Positions 25,764 to 34,685 of a DNA stretch of 44,289 nt are shown one piece after another; the first letter of the stretch is position 1; each line of letters begins with the position of its first letter. Under the pieces are notes generated by a model. The model was not told where the DNA came from, did no database searches, and saw only the letters and a program-made list of their open reading frames with translations. Made by a program: the position numbers and the translations under genes. The stretch lies in assembly GCA_905209435.1 (NCBI GenBank), contig CAJLTE010000016.1:1-44289 (forward strand), written 5' to 3'. The stretch comes from an uncultured Blautia sp. GTDB taxonomy: Bacteria; Bacillota_A; Clostridia; Lachnospirales; Lachnospiraceae.

Positions 25764-26711
25764 TCACTCCTTATGATCTGTAAAACATGTTCCTTTTTCA
25801 ATATGATATCCTCGCAGAAAAGCCTCTGTATCCATTCTTTTCTTACCTTCCAACTGCACTTCTGTAAGAATCAATGTTCCTTTTTCACAGGCTACATGAA
25901 TTCCTTCTTTATCTGTAAGAAAAACAGTTCCGGGAATTGCGTCCGTCTGTTCCCCGCTGACCTTGCATTTCCACACTTTTAAAGTCTTTCCGTTAATAAA
26001 AGTATAAGCACTCGGCCATGGATTCATTCCTCGTACAAGACGTTCCAACTCCTCTGCCGGTTTACTAAAATTCATCAGTCCCATCTGCTTGGTGATCATT
26101 GCCGCATAGGGTGTCGGACTCTCTTCCGGCTGTTTTTCACGTTCTGCAGTTCCCTGTTCGATAGACGGAAGTGTCTTGATCAGTAATTCCGCACCTGCCT
26201 GTGCAAGCTTACCAAACAGGCTTCCTCCTGTTTCATCCTGTGCCAGAGGAATAATGATCTTGGAGATCATGTCACCTGTGTCAAGTCCCTCTCCCATCTG
26301 CATGATCGTAACACCGGATTCCTTTTCTCCGTCAATTACTGCCTGCTGGATTGGTGCCGCACCTCTGTACTTCGGCAGAAGTGATGCGTGAATATTAATA
26401 CATCCAAACTTCGGAAGCTCCAGGATCTCTTTCGGAATGATCTGACCAAACGCAGCAACAATAATAATGTCCGGATCAATCTCTTTTAAAGTTTCCAGAA
26501 ATTCTGGATTTTTTCTTACTCTCTGCGGCTGATATACAGGAATCTCATGCATAAGAGCCTCTTCTTTAACAGGAGTCGGAAGTAAAGTCTTGCCTCTTCC
26601 CTTTGGTTTATCAGGCTGAGTAACTACTGCAGCAACTTCATATCCGGCTTCGATCAGTGCATGTAACGGCGGCACTGCGAAATCCGGTGTCCCCATAAAT
26701 ACTGTTTTCAT
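25764..26711 (-). CDS. fmt: methionyl-tRNA formyltransferase
   Basis: Formylates initiator Met-tRNA using 10-formyltetrahydrofolate. The 315 residues show FMGTPDFAVPPL at the N-terminus, the catalytic segment INIHASLLPKYRGAAPIQ (Asn, His and the SLLPKYRG signature), GEGLDTGDMI with the catalytic Asp, and a C-terminal OB-like tRNA-binding domain from about 210 (NPWPSAYT). It follows def, the functional partner that removes the formyl group. Confidence 0.97.
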   Translation of the reverse strand: MKTVFMGTPDFAVPPLHALIEAGYEVAAVVTQPDKPKGRGKTLLPTPVKEEALMHEIPVYQPQRVRKNPEFLETLKEIDPDIIIVAAFGQIIPKEILELPKFGCINIHASLLPKYRGAAPIQQAVIDGEKESGVTIMQMGEGLDTGDMISKIIIPLAQDETGGSLFGKLAQAGAELLIKTLPSIEQGTAEREKQPEESPTPYAAMITKQMGLMNFSKPAEELERLVRGMNPWPSAYTFINGKTLKVWKCKVSGEQTDAIPGTVFLTDKEGIHVACEKGTLILTEVQLEGKKRMDTEAFLRGYHIEKGTCFTDHKE

Positions 26712-26795
26712 ATATAGGATATCACCTCTTCTTTCTGTTGTATCTTTCCACTAATATATTCAACATATGATATCAAAGTCCAAAAACTATACGTA

Positions 26796-27272
26796 CTATT
26801 CTTCATCCTCATCATAGGATACATGGTGAAGTTCACCTTCTACCAGTTCTGTATACATATGTCCGTCCAGATGATCCAGTTCATGACAGAAGGCACGTGC
26901 AAGAAGTCCTTCTCCTTCATATACAACTTCATCCATATCTTCATTCAGTGCCTTTACCTTTACATAATTCGGCCGTGTTACCTGTCCTGCCATTCCCGGA
27001 ACGCTTAAACATCCCTCATCTCCTGTCTGCTCGCCGGATGTCTCAAGAATCTCAGGATTGATCAGTACGATCGGTCCTTCCCCTATATCGATCACAACAA
27101 TACGTTTCAGGATTCCTACCTGTGGTGCAGCAAGACCAACACCCATTGCATCATACATGGTGTCAAGCATATCTGTAATCAGATCATGGATACGTGGTGT
27201 CATTTTGTCTACCGGTCTGCTGACTTTTGTAAGTACTTCGTCGCCTTCTACTCTGATTGTTCTAAGTGCCAT
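26796..27272 (-). CDS. def: peptide deformylase
   Basis: Removes the formyl group from nascent proteins; metal-dependent. From the ATG at 27272 (AGGAG 9 bases upstream; an upstream start at 27305 would intrude on priA) it has 158 residues. The three deformylase motifs are present: [18 protein letters not shown] with the metal-binding Cys, and HELDHLDG with two metal-binding His and the catalytic Glu. A short acidic C-terminus ends in DEDEE. It lies between priA and fmt. Confidence 0.97.
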   Translation of the reverse strand: MALRTIRVEGDEVLTKVSRPVDKMTPRIHDLITDMLDTMYDAMGVGLAAPQVGILKRIVVIDIGEGPIVLINPEILETSGEQTGDEGCLSVPGMAGQVTRPNYVKVKALNEDMDEVVYEGEGLLARAFCHELDHLDGHMYTELVEGELHHVSYDEDEE

Positions 27273-27291
27273 TTCTTTCTTCTCCTTTTCT

Positions 27292-29511
27292 CTAACTGAA
27301 ATCAAACTGTATATACATTTTCCGGAAACCGGAATTTATCTCTATGTATTTTTCAAGCTGGTCCTTGATTTTGACCAATACCTGATAATCTTCATGTTTT
27401 AAATAAATGACCTGTCTGTAAATATCTTTTACCTTTCCGACTGCAGCATATGCCGGCCCTATTACATGTAAATCATTTCCTTTATAAATTCTCTGAATGT
27501 ACAATTTCAGGTAATGCATCGCCTGCACCAGGCTTTCGTCCTCCGGCCCTGATCCCAGAACAGCCAGCATATGAGAAGCAGGGGGATAATCAAGAAGCAT
27601 CCTGTAACTCATCTCTTCTTCATAAAATGCCTGATAATCCTGTACCGCAGCTGCCTGGATACTGTAGTGATCCGGATGATAGGTCTGTATCACAGCCTCT
27701 CCTGGCTTATTCCCGCGCCCTCCCCGTCCTGCAGCCTGACACAGAAGCTGAAAAGTACGTTCTGAGCACCTGTAATCCTCTGCGTTCAGCGAAAGATCTG
27801 CTGCAATCACTCCTACAAGTGTTACATCCGGAAAGTCATGTCCCTTGACGATCATCTGGGTTCCGATCAGTACATCGGCATCGTGAGCTGCAAAAGATGC
27901 AAGAATCCTCTCATAACTGCCTTTTGTTCTGGTGGTATCAAAATCCATTCTGAGAGTCCGGATCCCTGGAAAAGATTCCCGCACAACTTTCTCTATCTGC
28001 TGTGTCCCTGCCTTAAATCCTCCAATATAAGGCGATCCGCATACAGGACAGGATTGTGGCTTTCTTGTTTCATATCCGCAATAATGGCATAACAATCTGT
28101 CATTATTATGCTCTGAAAGTGAAACATCACAGTGTGGACATTTCATAACATGACCACAGGAACGACAGGAAACAAACCCAGCATACCCTCGTCGGTTCAG
28201 AAACAGCATTACCTGCTCCTTTTTCTCAAATCTGGTCTTCATCTTTTCTCTTAATTCCCGACTCAGAACAGAACGATTTCCTGCTTTTAATTCCTCTCTC
28301 AGATCTACAACCGAAACCTGCGGCATGGGCCTGCTTCCATATCTTGCATTCAATCTGACCAGACCATAATTCCCCCGCATTGCCTGACTGTAAGCTTCCA
28401 TAGAAGGCGTCGCAGATCCCATAACTACTTTTGCATGCTCCAGAATGCTCCTTTGTACAGCAGTCTCCCTTGCATGATAACGGGGACTGTTTTCACTTTT
28501 GTAACTGGGTTCATGTTCTTCATCTATGACAATAAGTCCCAGATTGGAAAATGGAGTAAATAAGGCCGATCTTGGTCCTATCATAACCTGCACTTCTCCA
28601 CGCTTTGCCCTTCTGAACTGATCATAACGTTCTCCCTGAGATTGTCTTGAATTAATAACCGATACCTTATCTCCGAATCTGGCATAAAATCTGCGTACTG
28701 TCTGGTATGTCAGAGCAATCTCCGGAATCAGCACGATTGCCTGCTCTCCTCTGGAAACAGTCCATTCTATCAGTTTCATATAAACCTGAGTCTTACCGCT
28801 TCCGGTTACCCCTTCTATCAGTACAGGACGTGGAAACGGTTTTTCCCATTCTTCCATGATTTGTCTGACCGCAGTTTCCTGCTCCTCTGTCAGAAGTTTT
28901 TCGTCTTCTTTTGGAATATCGCTGGTATCAAGAGAATTTCTCATTATTTCATCATATTCTATACGGATGATTCCCTGTTCCTGCATTTTCTTTACAACAG
29001 CAGAAGTAGTTCCCAGCTCTTTAGATGCCAAGGTAAACTCCAGTCTCTTCTTTTCCAGAAGTTCTTTCAAAAGCCTCGTCCTGGCTTTAAATCTTGTTTT
29101 CTCAAGATCTGCCAGTATCTGATATCCGGTATCTTCTGGAATATTCAGACATATATATTTTTTTTCTTTTGCTTTTACCCTTTCCTGGATAGGGAGTACA
29201 GTCTTAAGTGCCTGGATCATCGTAGAACCATAATTCTCTTTCATCCATGCAGCCAATGCTATCAGACGAGACTCTGTCGTCTCTTCTCCACTGCAGATTC
29301 CGCAAATATCTTTCAGCCTTCCTGAAGAAATCTTAAGCTTATCTGAAAGACCTGTTACATACCCTTTGCGCAGCTGATTACCATTTCCAAAGGGGATGGA
29401 TACCACCATCCCCACCTTTATCTCCCGTTCCAGTTTCTCCGGTACACGATATTGAAAACTCCGGTCCAGCTTATCACTGGAAATATCAATTATTATATCA
29501 GCATATATCAT
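27292..29511 (-). CDS. priA: primosomal protein N' (replication restart helicase PriA)
   Basis: 3'-5' superfamily 2 helicase that reloads the replisome at stalled forks. The 739 residues have an N-terminal DNA-binding domain, Walker A GVTGSGKT, the DEEH box, helicase motif III GSATPS, a zinc-binding insertion with paired cysteines ([26 protein letters not shown]), [18 protein letters not shown], and QAAGRGGRG. It follows murE by a few bases. Confidence 0.97.
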   Translation of the reverse strand: MIYADIIIDISSDKLDRSFQYRVPEKLEREIKVGMVVSIPFGNGNQLRKGYVTGLSDKLKISSGRLKDICGICSGEETTESRLIALAAWMKENYGSTMIQALKTVLPIQERVKAKEKKYICLNIPEDTGYQILADLEKTRFKARTRLLKELLEKKRLEFTLASKELGTTSAVVKKMQEQGIIRIEYDEIMRNSLDTSDIPKEDEKLLTEEQETAVRQIMEEWEKPFPRPVLIEGVTGSGKTQVYMKLIEWTVSRGEQAIVLIPEIALTYQTVRRFYARFGDKVSVINSRQSQGERYDQFRRAKRGEVQVMIGPRSALFTPFSNLGLIVIDEEHEPSYKSENSPRYHARETAVQRSILEHAKVVMGSATPSMEAYSQAMRGNYGLVRLNARYGSRPMPQVSVVDLREELKAGNRSVLSRELREKMKTRFEKKEQVMLFLNRRGYAGFVSCRSCGHVMKCPHCDVSLSEHNNDRLLCHYCGYETRKPQSCPVCGSPYIGGFKAGTQQIEKVVRESFPGIRTLRMDFDTTRTKGSYERILASFAAHDADVLIGTQMIVKGHDFPDVTLVGVIAADLSLNAEDYRCSERTFQLLCQAAGRGGRGNKPGEAVIQTYHPDHYSIQAAAVQDYQAFYEEEMSYRMLLDYPPASHMLAVLGSGPEDESLVQAMHYLKLYIQRIYKGNDLHVIGPAYAAVGKVKDIYRQVIYLKHEDYQVLVKIKDQLEKYIEINSGFRKMYIQFDFS

Positions 29512-29516
29512 GAACT

Positions 29517-30974
29517 CTATTTTCCTGCAAGAATATCCGCGATCAGAACGCGTTCATCCATAGGATATTTCTTTCCCTTGATTTCCTGATAATCTTCATG
29601 TCCTTTACCAGCCAGAACAATAATATCGCCAGGTTCTCCATGATGGATCGCATAAGCAATTGCTTCTTTTCTGTCTGCAATTTCTACATATTTACCATCT
29701 GTTTTGGCCATACCGACTTTGATATCATCAATAATTGCCTGTGGCTCTTCATCACGCGGATTGTCAGATGTAATGATCGTAAGATCCGCAAGCTTTCCTG
29801 AAACCTCTCCCATTTCATAACGTCGAAGTTTAGATCTGTTTCCACCGCATCCAAACAGGCATACCAGTCTGTGCGGATTGTATTCTTTCAGAGTCGTCAG
29901 AAGGCTTTCCAGAGCCATCGCATTATGTGCATAATCAATCATCAATGTAAAGTCATCAGATACTTTTACCATTTCGATACGCCCTTTTACTTTGGCCACT
30001 TTTAAAGCTTTGAGAATATTTTCCTCTGAAACTTTAAAATGACGGCAAATTGCAATAGCTGTAAGTGAATTATAGATGCTGAATTTACCAGGGATATCAA
30101 TCTCTACATGGAAATCCAAAAGTCCCTTCAAATGATAAGAAATTCCCAGATAGCCTTTGCCGCCTACCAGCTTGGCATCCTCAGCCCGAAGATCAGCCTC
30201 CGGTGAAAATCCATAGGTTTCCAGGCTGCAGGTATGTCCGTCAATAATTTTCTCAAAGTGCTCATCATCTCTGTTTACAATTCCAACTCTGCACTGTTTC
30301 AGCAGTAAAGATTTACATCTGAGATAATCGTCGAAATCTTTATGTTCGTTTGGTCCGATATGATCCGGTTCAATATTGGTAAAAATACCAAAATCAAAGA
30401 CAAATCCCTGTGTTCTGTGAAGCATCAGCCCCTGTGAGGATACTTCCATAACAACACAGTCACATCCTGCCTCTACCATTTCATGGAAATATTCCTGAAT
30501 CATGTAAGATTCCGGTGTTGTATTCTTGGCAGGGATCACCTTATCACCAATAATAGCTTCAATGGTTCCGATCAGGCCCACTTTATATCCGGCATTCTCC
30601 AGAATGGATTTCACCATATAAGTAGTTGTTGTCTTTCCCTTGGTTCCGGTAATTCCAATAGTTTTCAGCTTATCTGCAGGATGTCCGAAATATGCGGCAG
30701 AGATAAATGCCATTGCATATCTTGTGTCCTTTACAAGGATTACTGTTACATCTTCCGGTGCTTCTACGGCTTCCTCTACAACCAGTACCTTTGCACCTTT
30801 TGCAATTACATCCGGCACAAACTTATGGCCGTCTACTACTGCACCGCGAATGCAGATAAAAAGAGAGCCTTCTTCTACTTTTCGAGAATCATAGATCACA
30901 TTCTTTACTTCCTGGTCTGTACTGCCCTGAAGGCATGTATATTCCAGTTTTTCTAATAAGGATACTAATTTCAT
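29517..30974 (-). CDS. murE: UDP-MurNAc-L-alanyl-D-glutamate--meso-2,6-diaminopimelate ligase
   Basis: Adds the third amino acid of the stem peptide. From the ATG at 30974 (GGAGG 6 bases upstream; the upstream start at 30992 has no site) it has 485 residues. P-loop GTKGKTTTTY lies at about 110-119, and there are NIEPDHIGPNEHKDF, DYAHNAMALESLL and the substrate-selective motif SDNPRDEEP. The Arg in DNPR is the known mark of meso-diaminopimelate specificity, so this organism should have DAP-type peptidoglycan, consistent with dapF at 43305. It heads the long murE-thiN operon. Confidence 0.96.
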   Translation of the reverse strand: MKLVSLLEKLEYTCLQGSTDQEVKNVIYDSRKVEEGSLFICIRGAVVDGHKFVPDVIAKGAKVLVVEEAVEAPEDVTVILVKDTRYAMAFISAAYFGHPADKLKTIGITGTKGKTTTTYMVKSILENAGYKVGLIGTIEAIIGDKVIPAKNTTPESYMIQEYFHEMVEAGCDCVVMEVSSQGLMLHRTQGFVFDFGIFTNIEPDHIGPNEHKDFDDYLRCKSLLLKQCRVGIVNRDDEHFEKIIDGHTCSLETYGFSPEADLRAEDAKLVGGKGYLGISYHLKGLLDFHVEIDIPGKFSIYNSLTAIAICRHFKVSEENILKALKVAKVKGRIEMVKVSDDFTLMIDYAHNAMALESLLTTLKEYNPHRLVCLFGCGGNRSKLRRYEMGEVSGKLADLTIITSDNPRDEEPQAIIDDIKVGMAKTDGKYVEIADRKEAIAYAIHHGEPGDIIVLAGKGHEDYQEIKGKKYPMDERVLIADILAGK

Positions 30975-31042
30975 TTTAATCCTCCATATCATTTCCTGCC
31001 GTCCCGGAATTTATTCATCAGAAGCTTCACAAAATCCCAAGC

Positions 31043-31106
31043 GGAGGTGTTTTTTACTAAAGCGTATATTCTATATAAGAATAGCACACCTCCACAACCG
31101 TTTCAA
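31043..31106 (-). promoter_or_regulatory. murE operon promoter within an inverted repeat
   Basis: TTGAAA (31101-31106) and TATTCT (31078-31083) on the minus strand have a 17-base spacer, about 100 bases before murE. A perfect 8-base inverted repeat, GGAGGTGT (31043-31050) / ACACCTCC (31086-31093), places one arm in the promoter spacer and the other in the early transcribed region. It could be a repressor site. Confidence 0.5.
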
Positions 31107-31124
31107 TGTTGTTTTTTCGTTATC

Positions 31125-32894
31125 TTAACGGCCTTTTCTATGAACAAATGCCCCAATCCCCGACATCACAGCAAAAATCCCCAACACAATATACAACATA
31201 GTTTCTGTCTCGTCTCCTGTACGCGGTTTGGACGCAGTTGCATAGGCATTTGCAGTTTTTGATGCATATCCGTATCCATCTCCATAAGTCTGTGTTGCTA
31301 CAGCTGTAGGCCCCGGTGTAACTGTCATTATATTTTCATTTCCTGTCAGTGCAACATTTGAACGTGATTTCTTCGTCTGTGTGCCGGTTTCATCAGAGAT
31401 TACCGTTACCTCATTAATCAATTCCTGACTTGCGAAATACTGCGGAATCGTTACTGTCGCATAAAGAGCAACTACTTCTCCCGGTGCAATCTGCGGAATC
31501 AATGCCTGTGTACCATTACTGCTTAAAGTTATTCCTTCTTTACTGACAAATTTCGCCTGAATACCCGCATTCTGAAATCTTTCTGTACTAAGCACAGAAT
31601 GCAGGGTACGTTCTCCTGTGTTTCGGATACAGATCTGATATGTAATGGTATCTCCTGGATATGCCTGGGTTCTGTCAGCAGTTTTCTCTACTTCAAAGGC
31701 TGCTTTTAATTGTGAAACCCTTATTTCAGTTGAAGTCTGGCATCCGATTTCCTCATCTTTTCCGGGATGCTTCGATTTTACGGTTACTGTATGAATCAGT
31801 TTGCCTGACTGATTTTCTGTAAGCTGTGCTGTTGCCCGAAGCATTCTGGTCTCTCCCGGCTGCAGAGCTGTAAGAACTCCCTGCAGACCATTTACCGTAA
31901 ATCCGGTATCTGATTCCCATTCTGCTTTTACATCATTTATTGAAAATGTGCTGGATATCACTATATTCTCCAGCGAAAGTTCTCCTGTATTCCTGACTTC
32001 CAGTACATAAGGTACCGACTGTCCGGCACGCACTTCTGAGATGGATTGTTTCAGTACTGCCGTAATCCCTGTCTTCGCCGCCGCTACCTCCAAAGATGCA
32101 GACGGGCTTACTGCAAGCACTTCATCACTATCTCCTGTTCTGGATATAAAATACACACCTGTGGAGTTTGGACTATCCAGATCTTTTTCAAGAGGTTCGT
32201 CCTGGCACACAGGATAAGATACAGATACCGGTGAAATACGGTACTCTTCTCTCAAAGTAACCGGTATTCTGAGACTAAAGGTATCTTTTTCATCATCTGT
32301 AAACTGTACTTCACAGGTTAGTTTCGTTATTTCTGTTTCTTTACCTTTCTGATTCTGAATATGCACAGACTCTGCCTGCATATCATACTTCAATCCTGAC
32401 TCCTCCACCTGGAAATATTCTGAAATGTAGGCAGTGAGAAAATATCTGGCAGTTTCATCTTTCTCCGCTTTATCATCATCCGGTTCAGGAGTCTCCCCCT
32501 GCCGTGCATTTTTATCCGACCAATCATTCACATCTTCCTTGATATTTCCATCTGACAGTTCATTCTCTTCCGGCCAGACATTCTCATATGATAAATCATT
32601 CTCTTCTGGATGAGCTGCATCCGCTGGATTTCCATCATTCTTCTGCTCTGCAGATACAGTTTTATCTTCCTGCATATTTCTGTACAATTTTTTCAGTCCG
32701 CTCACTTCCAACAGCAGCTCTGCCTGAAAATTCTCTGGATCTGTCCACTGAGCGCTCTGCTGAAGCAATACCTCCGCTGCTACGGATTCCTTTGTATCAA
32801 ATTCTGATGCCGAAACTGTAAGATTTCCCATAAGCCCAGCCAGAACAGTTACCACAGCAGCTTTCTTTAACTGATGCCATATTCTTTTTTTCAT
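31125..32894 (-). CDS. sortase-anchored surface protein with DUF11/CARDB-like repeats
   Basis: A 589-residue secreted protein. A basic N-terminus and hydrophobic core end at a signal-peptidase site after SASA (about 29). An acidic Asn/Glu-rich stretch (about 80-150) contains repeats around PEEN and LSDGN. Two Ig-like DUF11/CARDB-type modules start near VRAGQSVPYVLEVRNTGE and YPGDTITYQICIRNTGE. A Thr/Ala-rich spacer leads to a sorting signal: SKPRTGD (555-561, an LPxTG variant), a membrane helix, and the tail HRKGR. It should be a cell-wall-anchored structural or adhesive protein. AGGAG lies 9 bases before the ATG. It is preceded by a long leader region with a possible leader peptide. No catalytic motif is visible and the ligand is unknown. 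Confidence 0.8.
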   Translation of the reverse strand: MKKRIWHQLKKAAVVTVLAGLMGNLTVSASEFDTKESVAAEVLLQQSAQWTDPENFQAELLLEVSGLKKLYRNMQEDKTVSAEQKNDGNPADAAHPEENDLSYENVWPEENELSDGNIKEDVNDWSDKNARQGETPEPDDDKAEKDETARYFLTAYISEYFQVEESGLKYDMQAESVHIQNQKGKETEITKLTCEVQFTDDEKDTFSLRIPVTLREEYRISPVSVSYPVCQDEPLEKDLDSPNSTGVYFISRTGDSDEVLAVSPSASLEVAAAKTGITAVLKQSISEVRAGQSVPYVLEVRNTGELSLENIVISSTFSINDVKAEWESDTGFTVNGLQGVLTALQPGETRMLRATAQLTENQSGKLIHTVTVKSKHPGKDEEIGCQTSTEIRVSQLKAAFEVEKTADRTQAYPGDTITYQICIRNTGERTLHSVLSTERFQNAGIQAKFVSKEGITLSSNGTQALIPQIAPGEVVALYATVTIPQYFASQELINEVTVISDETGTQTKKSRSNVALTGNENIMTVTPGPTAVATQTYGDGYGYASKTANAYATASKPRTGDETETMLYIVLGIFAVMSGIGAFVHRKGR

Positions 32895-32952
32895 TGTCCT
32901 ATTCTCCTGAAATTCTATTTAATTTTAGCTATCTTAAGTATTCAGGCATTCT

Positions 32953-32985
32953 TCATCTTATAAGTGAAACTGCGGACACAAACAT
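32953..32985 (-). CDS. candidate leader peptide of the surface-protein transcript
   Basis: A ten-codon ORF (MFVSAVSLIR, stop TGA) has a strong Shine-Dalgarno AGGGGAG 6 bases before its ATG, about 60 bases upstream of the surface-protein start. An alternative in-frame ATG two codons earlier lacks spacing. Tiny ORFs with good sites in long leaders can regulate the downstream gene. No family is recognised; it may be chance. Confidence 0.3.
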   Translation of the reverse strand: MFVSAVSLIR

Positions 32986-33236
32986 ACGCATCTCCCCTCT
33001 CTTCTATTCTTTAACCAGTCCAGGTAATTTCTCCTGCTTCCAGTCAGCGGCTAAGATCATCCGCTTTACTACTTGCTCATAACCAATGGGAAACTGTTTG
33101 TATCAGGACAGATACAAGCTTCTCCTGAAAAACTGCAAGGCAATTGTCTGGTTCTGAGCAAATAACTAAACGGATGATTTTATTCACTTAACTTACGCAG
33201 TAAATAAATTGAAACACTGCACCGATCTGGTGCATG

Positions 33237-33357
33237 AAAAAGCTGTTTATAAAAACAGCGATAAGAAATATCATTTCTGCAGAATACAGAAACAGATTTT
33301 TCGTTACTTATATGTAACGATGCATTTACTTTAGCACGACTTTCTCACAAAAACAAG
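33237..33357 (-). ncRNA. candidate small RNA or attenuated leader (minus strand)
   Basis: A promoter-like pair, TTGTTT (33351-33356) and TAAAGT (33328-33333) with a 17-base spacer, would start a transcript near 33322. It would contain a CGTTAC/GTAACG hairpin, a TTTCTG/CAGAAA hairpin, and end at an intrinsic terminator GCTGTTT/AAACAGC followed by TTTTT (33237-33241 on the plus strand). The RNA would be about 85 nt. It could be a free sRNA or the aborted leader of the surface-protein gene downstream. Confidence 0.35.
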
Positions 33358-33463
33358 ATACCTCTTTTTCTTTTTCGTTTTTGTTTATAATTCTTTTAGA
33401 AATTTACCGTTTCTTTCAGAAATTCGACATACTTTGAACATAATTTCCACATATAATAAGTCT

Positions 33464-33545
33464 TGGATAGATGAAAAACCACTCTCTATCTCCCCCCTCA
33501 AAAAAACGACGGTCCTCGCAGAAATGCGGGGACTGTTTGTTTCTC
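33464..33545 (+). ncRNA. candidate C-rich small RNA (plus strand)
   Basis: A perfect -10 hexamer TATAAT (33452-33457), without a good -35, precedes an 80-base segment. It has a GATAG/CTATC hairpin (33466-33470 / 33486-33490), a single-stranded tract with six C (33492-33497) and a terminator hairpin GTCCTCGCA/TGCGGGGAC (33512-33520 / 33525-33533) followed by a T-rich tail. C-rich loops that pair with Shine-Dalgarno sequences are typical of Firmicute sRNAs. Confidence 0.35.
33509..33545. terminator. GAAA-loop terminator upstream of the carbamate kinase promoter
   Basis: A nine-pair stem (one G-T pair) with a GAAA loop, followed on the plus strand by TGTTTGTTTCT and on the minus strand, after five bases, by a run of seven T (33500-33506). 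It isolates the downstream promoter from upstream transcription. Confidence 0.65.
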
Positions 33546-33558
33546 AGACACTTTTCTA

Positions 33559-33587
33559 TTGCAATTCTTCTGGCAGTCTTTTATAAT
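33559..33587 (+). promoter_or_regulatory. promoter for the carbamate kinase-like gene
   Basis: TTGCAA (33559-33564) and a perfect TATAAT (33582-33587) with a 17-base spacer, giving a leader of about 65 bases. A strong constitutive-looking sigma-A promoter. Confidence 0.8.
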
Positions 33588-33657
33588 GTAATGTATCAAT
33601 GTGATTGAATATTTAGACATTACACCATTATATTTTTAAAGAATCGAGGTATTTCCC

Positions 33658-34590
33658 ATGAGCGAGAAAATTACAGTAGTTGCACTGGGTCACAGAGCAT
33701 TAGGAACCACCTTACCAGAACAGAAAATCGCTACAAAGAAAGCTGCCAAGGCTATCGCAGACCTTGTAGAAGCAGGAAACCGTGTAGTAGTCTCACACAG
33801 CAATGGTCCACAGATTGGAATGATCCATACAGCCATGAATGAATTTGGAAAGGCACACCCGGATTACACTTTTGCCCCTATGTCCGTATGTTCAGCCATG
33901 AGTCAGGGTTACATCGGATATGACCTTCAGACTGCCATCCGCGCAGAGCTGATTTCCCGCGGTATCTATAAACCGGTAGCAACCATTCTTACACAGGTTG
34001 TGATCGATCCATATGATGATGCTTTTGCAGAACCGGAGAAGATCATTGGTCGTGTACTCACAGAAGAGGAAGCTGAAGCTGAAGAACATAAAGGAAACTT
34101 TGTTACCAAACTTGCAGATGGAACTTACAAGAGAATCGTTGCAGCTCCAAAGCCGCAGAAAATTGTAGAACTCGAAACCATCCGTACTCTTGTTGATGCC
34201 GGTCAGGTAGTCATCGCAGCAGGCGGCGGCGGTATTCCGGTTATGGAACAGGGAATCGATCTCCACGGTGCAAGTGCGATTATCGAAAAAGACCTTGCCA
34301 GCGGACTTCTCGCTCAGGAATTGCAGGCAGATACTCTGCTGATTCTCACAAGCGTAGAAAAAGTAAGCTTAAATCTCGGTCAGGACAACGAAGAATATCT
34401 TGACACAATTTCTGTAGATGAAGCCAAAAAATACATGGATGAAAACCAGTTCGCACCAGGTTCTATGCTTCCTAAATTTGAAGCAGGCATTTCTTTCATC
34501 GAAAAAGGTGAGAACCGTCGAACAATCATCACAGATATTTCTCATGCCAAAGACGGATACTTCGAAAAAACCGGAACCATTATTAAATAA
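33658..34590 (+). CDS. arcC: carbamate kinase-like amino-acid kinase family protein
   Basis: Amino-acid-kinase-fold protein of carbamate kinase length (310 residues). Shared with carbamate kinases: SNGPQIG (about 49-55), YDLQTAI and LTQVVIDPYDDAF, the PSPKP-like AAPKPQKIVE, AAGGGGIPV near 185, KDLASGLLAQEL, ILTSVEKV and FAPGSMLPKFEAG. Carbamate kinases normally make ATP from carbamoyl phosphate at the end of arginine, agmatine or purine catabolism. Differences: the phosphate-binding N-terminal GGNA is GHRA, and GNGPQ is SNGPQ. No arcA, arcB or other catabolic partner is adjacent and it is monocistronic. The exact substrate is therefore less certain than the family. GAGG lies upstream of the ATG. 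Confidence 0.82.
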   Translation: MSEKITVVALGHRALGTTLPEQKIATKKAAKAIADLVEAGNRVVVSHSNGPQIGMIHTAMNEFGKAHPDYTFAPMSVCSAMSQGYIGYDLQTAIRAELISRGIYKPVATILTQVVIDPYDDAFAEPEKIIGRVLTEEEAEAEEHKGNFVTKLADGTYKRIVAAPKPQKIVELETIRTLVDAGQVVIAAGGGGIPVMEQGIDLHGASAIIEKDLASGLLAQELQADTLLILTSVEKVSLNLGQDNEEYLDTISVDEAKKYMDENQFAPGSMLPKFEAGISFIEKGENRRTIITDISHAKDGYFEKTGTIIK

Positions 34591-34606
34591 TATTCTATTA
34601 AAACTG

Positions 34607-34660
34607 AAAGAACTGAATCATACAGGTTGTAGCCGATCTGTACGATTCAGTTCTTTTTAT
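34607..34660 (+). terminator. terminator of the carbamate kinase-like gene
   Basis: AAAGAACTGAATC (34607-34619) pairs with GATTCAGTTCTTT (34644-34656); the stem continues inward through ACAG/CTGT with one mismatch and is followed by a T-rich run. Confidence 0.85.
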
Positions 34661-34685
34661 TATATAATCAGTTTATAAATAAACC

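Larger units (their letters stand above)
32895..33657. other. 760-base hairpin-rich intergenic region
   Basis: No conserved protein gene is seen. The region contains a short leader-peptide candidate (-), hairpins at 33098-33117 (TTGTATC/GATACAA), 33218-33234 (TGCACC/GGTGCA), 33242-33259 (GCTGTTT/AAACAGC) and 33302-33319 (CGTTAC/GTAACG), a terminator at 33512-33545, and two small-RNA candidates. It separates the divergent surface-protein and carbamate-kinase genes. Open frames here lack ribosome binding sites except the leader candidate. Confidence 0.6.

Noticed and set aside
32894..33082. 62-codon plus-strand ORF between the surface-protein and carbamate-kinase genes
   Set aside because: No ribosome site, no family resemblance, and it covers the presumed leader of the divergent gene.
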